Assembly: GCF_019599045.1 (NCBI RefSeq)
Contig: NZ_CP080623.1
Location: forward strand, 2,192,501-2,256,500
Reading direction: 5' to 3'
DNA length: 64,000 bases
DNA from: Roseovarius sp. SCSIO 43702
Lineage (GTDB): Bacteria; Pseudomonadota; Alphaproteobacteria; Rhodobacterales; Rhodobacteraceae
Position 1 is the first letter of the stretch, and each line of letters begins with the position of its first letter. Position numbers and translations under genes: made by a program. Shown one piece after another: positions 26,819 through 36,491 of this stretch. The notes under the pieces were generated by a model that had not been told where the DNA came from, searched no databases, and saw nothing but the letters and a program-made list of their open reading frames with translations.

Positions 26819-27949
26819 TCAGATCACCGGCAGGTCGGGACCGGCGAAACGCGACAGCCGCTCGGCCCCGGCATCGCGGATCACGATGTTTTCCTCGTGC
26901 ACCATGAGCCGGCCGGGCCCCGTCTCGACCCCCGGCTCGAGGGTGAGCATCATGCCCGGCTCGATCACCGTCTCGTCGCGAGGCGACAGCGACAGGCCCT
27001 CGGTCAGTTGCATCCCGAGCCCGTGGCCGAGACGGCCCGCCCCCTCGCCCGTGCCGGTGATCGCTGCCATGGCGGCGAAGACGTCGCACGCACGCGCCCC
27101 GGGGCGTGCGGCGCGGAACCCCGCCTCGGTCGCCTCCATCAGGCGGGCATGGGCGTCCTGCGCGATGGCTGTCGCATGACCAACCGCGAAGTTGCGATCG
27201 AAATCGCAGAAATACCCGTCCACGACCGCGCCGGTGTCGAGCATCAGCACATCACCCCCGGCCAGCGGCGCGGACGTGGCGGGCGAGATCACGCAGCCAT
27301 AGCCCCCGGGCCCGGCCCCACCCGCGAGATAGGGCACCCAGTCGGCCCCCTCCTCGAGCAGGAGCCGCTGAAACCCGCGAAACACCTCGTCGAGCGGCGT
27401 GCCCTCGCGCGCAATCTCGCCCACACGGTCGAAAGCGCGGTTCGCCACGGTGCAGGCGGCGCGGATCTTCTCGATCTCCGCCTCCGACTTGATCGCGCGC
27501 AGGCGGGCCGTGATCCCCCCGTCATCGCGAAATCTCAGGCCGCTCATGGTCTTCACCCGCGCGAAATCGGCGAGCGGCATGCGCAGCGCGGTTTCCGGTC
27601 CCGAGGGCACGCCCACCGGGCCGCCCGCCTCGCGAAGGGCGTCGCTCACGAGGCTCACCCCGTCATCCTGCGGATCGGGTGCGGCCCAGGTGCGGATATC
27701 CTCGACCCAGGTCTGGCCCATGAGCGCCGCGCCGATGGAGGGTATGACCGCGATCGGTTTCCCGTCCGCGGGCAGGACCAGGAACCACGGACGGCTCGGG
27801 CTTTCCCAGAAGCGCGTGAGGAACCCGGAGAAATAGCGAAATTCCGGCTCGGTCGTGATCAATATCGCGCCGATATCCGCCTTGCCCATCATGGCCTGCG
27901 CGCGCGAGAGGCGCCGCTCGAACTCGGCCACGGCAAAGCCGCGTTCCAT
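26819..27949 (-). CDS. M24 family metallopeptidase (Xaa-Pro aminopeptidase-like)
   Basis: A 376-residue protein with a creatinase-like N-terminal domain (1-145) and a pita-bread M24 catalytic domain. The five metal ligands are visible: Asp238 and Asp249 (LMLDTG, FCDFDRNF), His309 (LGHGLGM), Glu338 (LTLEPGVE) and Glu352 (VHEENIVI). Substrates of M24 enzymes range from Xaa-Pro peptides to creatine and ectoine; the protein is coupled to an upstream PLP lyase gene by a 1-base TGATG overlap, which suggests a small-molecule catabolic role rather than general peptide turnover. Relation to the ectoine hydrolase branch is possible but not shown. Confidence 0.85.
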   Translation of the reverse strand: MERGFAVAEFERRLSRAQAMMGKADIGAILITTEPEFRYFSGFLTRFWESPSRPWFLVLPADGKPIAVIPSIGAALMGQTWVEDIRTWAAPDPQDDGVSLVSDALREAGGPVGVPSGPETALRMPLADFARVKTMSGLRFRDDGGITARLRAIKSEAEIEKIRAACTVANRAFDRVGEIAREGTPLDEVFRGFQRLLLEEGADWVPYLAGGAGPGGYGCVISPATSAPLAGGDVLMLDTGAVVDGYFCDFDRNFAVGHATAIAQDAHARLMEATEAGFRAARPGARACDVFAAMAAITGTGEGAGRLGHGLGMQLTEGLSLSPRDETVIEPGMMLTLEPGVETGPGRLMVHEENIVIRDAGAERLSRFAGPDLPVI

Positions 27950-28977
27950 CAGGCGGGGCCTTCGCTGAGAATCGCGAGCACGCGGGCGTCCGGCCCCGGC
28001 TCCAACTGTGCAAGGGCGGCGAGGCCCGCGCCGCCGGAGGTCGAGGTGGGCAGGCCGATGGCCTCAAGCGGTTCCAGCACCGCGAAGGCCTCCTCCTCGG
28101 AGATGAGCGCGAAGGCGTCGGCGTCGCGCGCCAGCCCCTTGAGCGCGATGAGCGACGGCTCCTTGCAGTCGAGCCGGCCCATGTCGGACGTGGCGCCTTC
28201 GGTCAAGACCGAGCGCCCCTCGCGGATACTGTGATGAAGCGCGGGTGCGCGGTCGGGCTCGACCACGACGATGCGCGGGTCGTCGCCCCAGACCTTGCGG
28301 AAATAGGCGGCCAACGCCCCGGCCAAACCGCCGACGCCGGCCTGAAGCAGGATGTGGGTGGGCGGCTCGGGGATCTGGCGCGCGGCCTCGGCGGCCATGA
28401 CGAGATAGCCCTCCATCAAGCGATGGGGAAGCTCGGTATAGCCGCCCCAGGACGTGTCGAGCAGGAGCGTCCAGTCATTCTCGCGGGCGGCGCGTTGCGC
28501 GGCCTCCATGCTCGCGGCGTAGTCCCTGCCCTCGCGCACAACCTCGGCGCCCTCCGCCTCGAGCCGGCGGGCGAACCCCTCGGGCACCTCGTGCGAGAGA
28601 TAGATCACCCCGCGCGCGCCGAAAACACGCGCCCCCGCCGCGACCGAAAGGCCGTGATTGCCCGCGCTCGAGGTCACGAAGGTGCGGCCGCGCAGCGCCC
28701 CGGTCATGGGGGTGGCGCCGGTTTCCCGCGCGAGATGCGCGATCACGTAGGCCGCGCCAAGCGCCTTGAACGAGCCGAGCCCCATGCGCCCGCTCTCGTC
28801 CTTGATCCAGGCGCGCGTGCCGAACAGTTCATGGGTCACGAGCGGCGTTTCGCGCGCTTCGGGACAACGCGCGATGAGGGCAAGCGGCGTCTCGGCATCG
28901 GTGGAGGGATACGGGATGCCGGCCAGGTCGGGATTGTCCAGCCCGGCACCGCGATACGGGTTGTTCAGAATGTCCAT
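27949..28977 (-). CDS. PLP-dependent fold II lyase, diaminopropionate ammonia-lyase/threonine dehydratase-like
   Basis: A 342-residue protein of the tryptophan-synthase-beta PLP fold. Lys71 in GLGSFKALGAAYV is the likely Schiff-base lysine; SSAGNHG (103-109) and GVGGLAG (214-220) should bind PLP and its phosphate. The SFKALG context resembles diaminopropionate ammonia-lyase more than classical IlvA, and there is no C-terminal ACT domain. The family eliminates ammonia from hydroxy- or diamino acids to give a keto acid. The ATG at 28977 was chosen; the ORF to 29310 has no coding character upstream. It is transcribed with the M24 gene. Confidence 0.8.
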   Translation of the reverse strand: MDILNNPYRGAGLDNPDLAGIPYPSTDAETPLALIARCPEARETPLVTHELFGTRAWIKDESGRMGLGSFKALGAAYVIAHLARETGATPMTGALRGRTFVTSSAGNHGLSVAAGARVFGARGVIYLSHEVPEGFARRLEAEGAEVVREGRDYAASMEAAQRAARENDWTLLLDTSWGGYTELPHRLMEGYLVMAAEAARQIPEPPTHILLQAGVGGLAGALAAYFRKVWGDDPRIVVVEPDRAPALHHSIREGRSVLTEGATSDMGRLDCKEPSLIALKGLARDADAFALISEEEAFAVLEPLEAIGLPTSTSGGAGLAALAQLEPGPDARVLAILSEGPA

Positions 28978-29234
28978 GGCGCCACCTCTTGCGATCGCTA
29001 CGTCACCGGCATCGGGTGACTCACTCGGACTATGCAGCGATTTACGAGGAGTTGGAAACTTCCCGCGCGTGAAAGTCTCCAGCGGGGAGAAAAATAGTCC
29101 GAATCGATGAAAACGAAGGAACGCAGAACCCATTCGATCATTGACAGGACAGAACGCGCCGCCCCTCGGACGGAAACTGCAAGAACGAGGACCCTGGCGC
29201 GACAGACACAAGTGTATAAGTGAAGGAGTACAAC

Positions 29235-29705
29235 ATGTTTTATCGCAACCTCGCCTTGAGCACCGCAGTCGCTGCCATGACGGCCTTCGCCGCACCGATG
29301 GCGACAGCACAAAGCGTTCCGGTCGTGCAAAGTGAAGGAGTTCTTGTGGATGGATCGTCCGCAGGCTGGGAAGCCGTGATTGCCGACGATGTGCTCAAGT
29401 CTGATCTTGGGCCGAAGGAAGAGGCAAATACGGACGAGAACGACAATTACGAGAACATCCTCGCCCATGCCGAACCCGGCAAGGAAGTGCGCACTTCCGA
29501 CAACGAGTTGATCGGCACTGTCGTCGAGACGCGTAACTATCCCGAGCTTGGGCCGGTTCTCATGGTCGATGTATCTGCGATGGGCGATCTGCCCGTGGAA
29601 ATGATCGGTCTCACCTATGATGTCGTCAACGTGATGGAAAGCGGCGAGCTTCAGTATCATTCCGAGATGGAGTTCCTGCGCGCCAACGCGCTCGACAAGC
29701 TGTGA
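29235..29705 (+). CDS. small exported protein, PRC-barrel-like, unknown function
   Basis: A 156-residue protein with a signal peptide (to about residue 26, ATA-QS) and a C-terminal part whose pattern (PGKEVRTSDNELIGTVVETR ... LMVDVSAMGDLPVEMIGL) resembles a PRC-barrel; this is a tentative reading. AAGGAG lies six bases before the ATG. It stands alone, with a strong terminator downstream and a 257-bp upstream gap that contains GC-poor dyads but no promoter I can defend. Its base composition is lower than its neighbours (34 G/C in the 60 bases 29341-29400). It is likely envelope-located; no function is assigned. Confidence 0.72.
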   Translation: MFYRNLALSTAVAAMTAFAAPMATAQSVPVVQSEGVLVDGSSAGWEAVIADDVLKSDLGPKEEANTDENDNYENILAHAEPGKEVRTSDNELIGTVVETRNYPELGPVLMVDVSAMGDLPVEMIGLTYDVVNVMESGELQYHSEMEFLRANALDKL

Positions 29706-29729
29706 AGCGTCCTGCCCGAGTATGTTCCC

Positions 29730-29766
29730 ACGGCCCGGCCCCAGCGGTCGGGCCGTTTCTCGTTTT
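29730..29766 (+). terminator. Rho-independent terminator after the small exported protein gene
   Basis: ACGGCCCG (29730-29737) pairs perfectly with CGGGCCGT (29749-29756) around an 11-base loop, followed by TTCTCGTTTT. It lies 25 bases after the stop codon at 29705 and separates this gene from purL. Confidence 0.85.
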
Positions 29767-29836
29767 GCGCCCCTTTTCCCCATCAAGCCTTTCGCCTAAG
29801 TAGGGCGCGTATCGCCAAGCTGGGGAATCGAAGCCA

Positions 29837-31999
<2,163 letters not shown>

Positions 32000-32013
32000 G
32001 CCGTCCTACCACG

Positions 32014-32044
32014 AAAAATCCCGCCGGCGAGGCACCGGCGGGAT
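32014..32044 (-). terminator. terminator hairpin of grxD, possibly bidirectional
   Basis: ATCCCGCCGG (32018-32027) pairs perfectly over 10 bp with CCGGCGGGAT (32035-32044), loop of 7. On the minus strand it is followed by a run of T (the A-tract 32014-32018), making a classical intrinsic terminator for grxD. The purL stop is only 15 bp upstream on the other strand, so it may serve both. Confidence 0.85.
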
Positions 32045-32072
32045 CCACGCCATTGACGCGATGCGGGATGGT

Positions 32073-32435
32073 TCAGGCATTCGCCTCACGGATTTTCTCG
32101 GCGGCGTCCTTGTCGTAGGCCACGCCGTTCTCCTCGAGAAGCGTGTCGAGTTCGCCCGACAGCGTCATCTCGGTGATGATATCGCAGCCACCCACGAACT
32201 CGCCCTTCACGTAGAGCTGAGGGATGGTGGGCCAGTCGGAATAATCCTTGATCCCCTGCCGGATGTCCTCGTCGGCGAGCACGTTCACATCGGTGTAGTC
32301 GACCCCCATGTAATTGAGCACCCCCGCCACGCGGCTCGAGAAGCCGCATTGGGGCATCTCCTTGGTGCCCTTCATGTAGAGCACAACGTCGTTGGCCTTT
32401 ACGGTCTCGTCGATCCGGGTTTTCGCGTCGGTCAT
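32073..32435 (-). CDS. grxD: monothiol glutaredoxin, CGFS type
   Basis: A 120-residue class II glutaredoxin that binds and delivers [2Fe-2S] clusters and partners BolA proteins. The CGFS active site is at residues 30-33 (MPQCGFSSR), and the glutathione-binding WPTIPQLYV and GGCDIITEM stretches are present. GGAAA precedes the ATG at 32435. A bolA-family gene lies upstream on the same strand, separated by one small membrane-protein gene, in keeping with the usual Grx4-BolA partnership. Followed by a strong terminator. Confidence 0.95.
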   Translation of the reverse strand: MTDAKTRIDETVKANDVVLYMKGTKEMPQCGFSSRVAGVLNYMGVDYTDVNVLADEDIRQGIKDYSDWPTIPQLYVKGEFVGGCDIITEMTLSGELDTLLEENGVAYDKDAAEKIREANA

Positions 32436-32506
32436 ATCCGTCTTTCCTTTCATCTGGGCGGCGGTGGCCCGCAAGCAGCACCGGCGCCGACACATCTGGA
32501 ATGCGC

Positions 32507-32743
32507 CTAGGTCCTTTTGTCGTCATCGGCATTGGCGGCCCGCGGGTCGAACTCCGCGGGGTCATAGCCGTCTTCATCCTCCGGGATGGAGGTCACGTGG
32601 GTCGTGCCGGTCTCATCATCATATTGCAGTCCGTAATCGGCGCGGCCCTCGGATTTGAACCGAAGGTACTCATGAAACCCCGCATAGATGAACGCCACCA
32701 GGAAGGGCGACAACACCGCGGCGAGAATCAATCGAAGTTCCAT
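32507..32743 (-). CDS. small membrane protein between bolA and grxD, unknown function
   Basis: A 78-residue protein with one hydrophobic helix at the N terminus (about 3-22, [19 protein letters not shown]) and an acidic hydrophilic tail rich in Asp and Glu. AAAGGAACG gives a strong ribosome-binding site before the ATG at 32743. I do not recognise a named family. Its steady place between the two iron-sulfur partners bolA and grxD is the only functional clue; it could equally be a passenger. Confidence 0.7.
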   Translation of the reverse strand: MELRLILAAVLSPFLVAFIYAGFHEYLRFKSEGRADYGLQYDDETGTTHVTSIPEDEDGYDPAEFDPRAANADDDKRT

Positions 32744-32827
32744 CGTTCCTTTCTCTTCTTCCGGTCATCGGTCCGACCCAAGGCCGGAGCGGCTCCCGAA
32801 CGGGACAACCGCATGACCCGAGACCCG

Positions 32828-33064
32828 TCAGTCAGGCGCCCGCGTGGTCAGCGCCAGCGCGTGCAATTCACCGTTCGAGCCGTCCATCTTGCCCTTGAGC
32901 GCGGCATAGACCGCGCGTTGCTGCTGCACGCGGTTCTTGCCGCGAAAGCTTTCGTCGATGACCTCGGCGGCGAAATGCGCGCCGTCATCGCCCTGCACGC
33001 TGATCTGCGCGTTGGGAAAGCTCTCGCGCAGCATCGCCTCGATGTCACTTGCAAGAATGGCCAT
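32828..33064 (-). CDS. BolA-family protein (IbaG-like)
   Basis: A 78-residue stress/iron-sulfur protein of the BolA superfamily. It has the KH-like pattern with HFAAEVIDESFRGKNRVQQQRAVYAAL and the invariant C-terminal His68 (GELHALAL) that serves as cluster ligand in Grx-BolA complexes. GGAGGG precedes the ATG at 33064. It is transcribed toward grxD. Small size and lack of an extended C terminus fit the BolA2/IbaG side; exact subtype is uncertain. Confidence 0.9.
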   Translation of the reverse strand: MAILASDIEAMLRESFPNAQISVQGDDGAHFAAEVIDESFRGKNRVQQQRAVYAALKGKMDGSNGELHALALTTRAPD

Positions 33065-33194
33065 TGGCACCCTCCGTCGTGTCTTGCCTTCGAGATAGAA
33101 CCTGCGCGGCCCGGTTGCAAGCCGCGGATGCCCCTTGCGCCGCGCGGGCGCCGCCGCCATCCTGTCGCGGGGCAGGACGGGACGGATCAGGACC

Positions 33195-34148
33195 ATGAGA
33201 CCGGCAAAATGGGGGATCGTCTCGACGGTCAGGGCCGAAACGCGGCCCATACTCGATTTCGTCGCGCATCATCTGTCGATCGGAGCTCACCGCATCCACA
33301 TCTATCTTGACGAGGACAATCCCGAGGCGCGCGCGGCACTGGCTACGCAACCTCGCGTCATGGTGATCGTCTGTGACGACGACTACTGGGAGAACCGAGG
33401 CGGACGCCCGGACAAGCATCAGGCGCGCCAGACCCGCAACGCGACCAAGCGCTATCGCCGCAGGCCGGGCGTGGAATGGCTCGCGCATATCGACGTGGAC
33501 GAGTTTCTGTGGCCGGAGACACCCATCGGAGAGCAGCTGAACAGCCTCAAACCGGATGCCGAGGTGGCGCGGGTATGGCCGATCGAGGCGCTGGCGAACC
33601 CCGGACCGGACCCCGAGCCCGGCACGTGGTTCAAGAGCTACAGCCGCCAGCAGCGCGTGCGCCGCGAACAGACGGCGGCCATCTATCCCGAGTTCGGCAT
33701 CCACCTGAACGGTGGCTTCCTTAGCCACGTCGCGGGCAAGGTCTTCGTGCGCACCGGCATCCCGAAGGTCAATTTCCGCATTCACAACGCCTTCATCCAC
33801 GGCGTCCAGATGGACCGCGAGGACGTGCTGAAGGGCGTGAAGCTCTGCCATCTTCACGCACCCGATTTCGAGCACTGGCAACGCGCTTATCGCTACCGGC
33901 TCGAGAAGGGTTCCTATCGCGCCGACCTCAAGCCCGCACCGAGCCCGGACGGGGCGGGACTCAACATGAACGCGCTGTTCTCGATGCTCGAAGCCGACGG
34001 GGGCGAGGAGGCCTTGCGCCGGTTCTACGACGAGGTCTGCACGGCAACGCCAGGTCTGCGTACGCGGCTCGCGGAATTCGGGCTGCTCCAGCGGGTCGAT
34101 CTCGACCTTGACCGGAAGCGCGCCGAGGTCTTTCCCGATCACGCCTGA
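33195..34148 (+). CDS. glycosyltransferase family 2-like protein
   Basis: A 317-residue cytoplasmic protein with a GT-A pattern: an N-terminal VRAETRPILDFVAHHLSIGA, and a DxD-type motif in AHIDVDEFLWP (near residue 98-105) that would bind a nucleotide-sugar metal. It resembles the Glyco_tranf_2_4 group found in many roseobacters, whose acceptors are usually surface polysaccharides, but neither donor nor acceptor can be read here. The ATG at 33195 follows GGATCAGGACC; the ORF from 33135 lies in the bolA upstream region. It stands alone between bolA and a helicase gene. Confidence 0.8.
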   Translation: MRPAKWGIVSTVRAETRPILDFVAHHLSIGAHRIHIYLDEDNPEARAALATQPRVMVIVCDDDYWENRGGRPDKHQARQTRNATKRYRRRPGVEWLAHIDVDEFLWPETPIGEQLNSLKPDAEVARVWPIEALANPGPDPEPGTWFKSYSRQQRVRREQTAAIYPEFGIHLNGGFLSHVAGKVFVRTGIPKVNFRIHNAFIHGVQMDREDVLKGVKLCHLHAPDFEHWQRAYRYRLEKGSYRADLKPAPSPDGAGLNMNALFSMLEADGGEEALRRFYDEVCTATPGLRTRLAEFGLLQRVDLDLDRKRAEVFPDHA

Positions 34149-34214
34149 ACCGTTGCGGAATAAGCAACAATTCGTCGCGCCTGAGGTGCATTGTCGCTTC
34201 CATGTCTCAGGACA

Positions 34215-34244
34215 TTGACCAGACCGGCAAAACCCGTGTAAAGG
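34215..34244 (+). promoter_or_regulatory. putative sigma-70 promoter of the DEAD-box helicase gene
   Basis: TTGACC (34215-34220) and TAAAGG (34239-34244) are spaced by 18 bp, predicting a start near 34251 and a 5' untranslated leader of about 95 bases before the ATG at 34346. A long leader would fit the cold-regulated helicase genes of this type, but no specific RNA element was recognised. Confidence 0.45.
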
Positions 34245-34345
34245 CGGGCCATTGGATCGATACCGCGATGGTGTGCGGGGGCCGGACGGGCCTGATCCGA
34301 ATCGAGACGGCGGGCCGAAGCAGTGTCCGCACAAAGCGGATACAC

Positions 34346-35881
34346 ATGACAAAATTCTCCGATCTGAATCTGAATCCCAAAGTTCTCAAGGCCATCGACG
34401 AGGCCGGATACGAGACCCCAACCCCCATCCAGGCGGGTGCCATTCCGCCGGCGCTTGAAGGGCGCGACGTTCTGGGCATCGCCCAGACCGGCACCGGCAA
34501 GACCGCGAGCTTCACGCTTCCGATGCTGTCGATCCTCGCCCGCGGCCGCGCCCGCGCACGGATGCCGCGCAGCCTGGTGCTGTGCCCCACGCGGGAACTG
34601 GCCGCGCAGGTGGCCGAGAACTTCGACACCTATTCCAAGCATCTCAAACTAACCAAGGCGCTGCTGATCGGCGGGGTGAGCTTCAAGGAGCAGGAACAGA
34701 TCATCGACAAGGGCGTCGATGTCCTGATCGCCACGCCGGGCCGCCTGCTCGATCATTTCGAGCGCGGCAAGCTGATCCTGTCGGACGTCAAGGTCATGGT
34801 CGTGGACGAGGCCGACCGGATGCTCGACATGGGATTCATCCCCGATATCGAGCGCATCTTCGGCCTCGTGCCCTTCACGCGCCAGACGCTTTTCTTCTCG
34901 GCCACCATGGCCTCGGAGATCGAGCGGATCACCAACACCTTCCTCAGCAATCCCGCCCGCATCGAGGTGGCCCGCCAGGCCACCGCGTCCGAGACGATCG
35001 AGCAGGGTGTGGTCATGTTCAAACCCTCGCGCCGCGACCGCGAGGCCAGCGAGAAGCGCAAGGTCCTGCGGCTGCTGATCGACGGCGAGGGCGAGAAATG
35101 CACGAACGCGATCATCTTCTGCAACCGCAAGACGGATGTGGATATCGTGGCGAAGAGCCTCAAGAAATATGGCTATGACGCCGCGCCGATTCATGGCGAC
35201 CTGGACCAGAGCCAGCGCACGCGCACCCTCGACCAGTTCCGCAAGGGCGAGTTGAAGTTCCTCGTGGCGTCGGACGTGGCCGCGCGCGGCCTCGATGTGC
35301 CGGCGGTGAGCCACGTGTTCAACTTCGACGTGCCCAGCCATGCGGAGGATTACGTGCACCGCATCGGGCGGACGGGCCGTGCCGGGCGCCAGGGCAAGAC
35401 GCTGATGATCTGCGTGCCGAAGGACGAGAAGAACATGGCCGCGATCGAGGCGCTGATCCAGAAGGACATCCCGCGCCTGCCGAATCCGCTGGGCGAGAGC
35501 GTCGAGGCGGCGCCGGAAGCCGAGACCGCCGATACTGCCCCCGCCAAGCCACGCCGCAGCCGCAGCCGCCGCAAACCCGCGGGAGAGAAGGCCACCGAGA
35601 CCGCGCATGAGAGTGCGGCGCCGGAGGCAGCCGCGGAAACGAGCGCCTCCGCCGATCCCAAACCCGCGCGCGACGCGCAGAAGCGGGAGCCGCGCGACGA
35701 GCCCCGCCACGCCTCGGACGACGGCGAGCAGCAACAAGAGGGTAAATCCTCGCGCTCGCGCAGCCGCGGCGGACGTGGCCGCTCGGGCGGTGGCAACGGC
35801 GGCGGCGACAAGGTCGTCGGCATGGGCGATCACCTGCCCAGCTTCATCGCCCTCAGCTTCGAAGAGCGCAGGGCCGGCTGA
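34346..35881 (+). CDS. DEAD-box ATP-dependent RNA helicase, RhlE-like
   Basis: A 511-residue RNA remodelling enzyme with all core motifs: Q motif TPTPIQAGA, motif I AQTGTGKT, PTRELA, TPGRLLD, DEAD, SAT and HRIGRTGRAGR. After the two RecA domains (about 1-385) comes a low-complexity tail of about 125 residues with basic RSRSRRK and RSRSRGGRGRSGGG blocks, which commonly binds RNA or the degradosome. The ATG at 34346 fits the family start TKFSDLNLNPKVLKAI; the 144 bases upstream in frame belong to the leader. Members of this kind act in ribosome assembly and cold adaptation. Confidence 0.93.
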   Translation: MTKFSDLNLNPKVLKAIDEAGYETPTPIQAGAIPPALEGRDVLGIAQTGTGKTASFTLPMLSILARGRARARMPRSLVLCPTRELAAQVAENFDTYSKHLKLTKALLIGGVSFKEQEQIIDKGVDVLIATPGRLLDHFERGKLILSDVKVMVVDEADRMLDMGFIPDIERIFGLVPFTRQTLFFSATMASEIERITNTFLSNPARIEVARQATASETIEQGVVMFKPSRRDREASEKRKVLRLLIDGEGEKCTNAIIFCNRKTDVDIVAKSLKKYGYDAAPIHGDLDQSQRTRTLDQFRKGELKFLVASDVAARGLDVPAVSHVFNFDVPSHAEDYVHRIGRTGRAGRQGKTLMICVPKDEKNMAAIEALIQKDIPRLPNPLGESVEAAPEAETADTAPAKPRRSRSRRKPAGEKATETAHESAAPEAAAETSASADPKPARDAQKREPRDEPRHASDDGEQQQEGKSSRSRSRGGRGRSGGGNGGGDKVVGMGDHLPSFIALSFEERRAG

Positions 35882-35957
35882 TCCGGCCGGATATTGCAAT
35901 GCCCGCCGCCGCCTGGTCGGTGCGGGATCGAACGGTCGCGCGTCTGGTGCTGTCTCG

Positions 35958-36419
35958 TCAGCGGCAAGTCACTACACTGCGCACGATATTCGCGGCGATT
36001 GTGGGTTCGGGGAACTGGACCTGCACTTCGCGCTGTCCGTTTTCCGAAACATTGATCCGCTGCACCTTGGTGAAATCGCCCTCGTTGGTTTCGAGCCGCG
36101 CTTCGATCGTCACCTCGCGACCCCGCCCGTCAAGCGCGACAACCGCCCGCGTCACGATGCCGTAATCCAACTCACCGTTCACGATAAACGCGTCCTCGGA
36201 ATTCTGCACCGAGATTACCTTACACGTGCTGCCGGCCCCGCCCATGATGTAACCCACAACTACCAGAACCGCGAATACGCCTGCCGCTCCACCGAGGATT
36301 TTGGCTATGGTGGTCCCCCAGTATCCCGTTCGCGATGGGTTACGCACCCCGCAATGAGGACAAGTTTCCGCAGCGTCGGAGACCTCTCTGTTGCATTCCC
36401 GGCAGGTTGTCAGGCCCAT
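35958..36419 (-). CDS. zinc-ribbon membrane protein, unknown function
   Basis: A 153-residue protein: an N-terminal zinc ribbon (CRECNREVSDAAETCPHCG, two CxxC), a transmembrane helix at about residues 37-58, and a C-terminal domain with two Cys (STCKVI and VVTCR) that could form a disulfide outside the cytoplasm. The upstream AGGGAG suits the ATG at 36419; the ORF to 36455 is unsupported. It lies between rnj (same strand, 72 bp upstream) and the convergent helicase gene. A/T content is higher than in the neighbours. No function is assigned. Confidence 0.72.
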   Translation of the reverse strand: MGLTTCRECNREVSDAAETCPHCGVRNPSRTGYWGTTIAKILGGAAGVFAVLVVVGYIMGGAGSTCKVISVQNSEDAFIVNGELDYGIVTRAVVALDGRGREVTIEARLETNEGDFTKVQRINVSENGQREVQVQFPEPTIAANIVRSVVTCR

Positions 36420-36491
36420 GATACTCTCCCTTCGTTTCTCCGAAGTGGACCGCAATTCATGTCACCTGACAAGTCCGCCGTGAATCCGGAG

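Noticed and set aside
29122..29146. GGAAC-based stress-sigma (EcfG-like) promoter upstream of the small exported protein
   Set aside because: At the right distance the -10 reads ATTG instead of CGTT, so the match is too weak.
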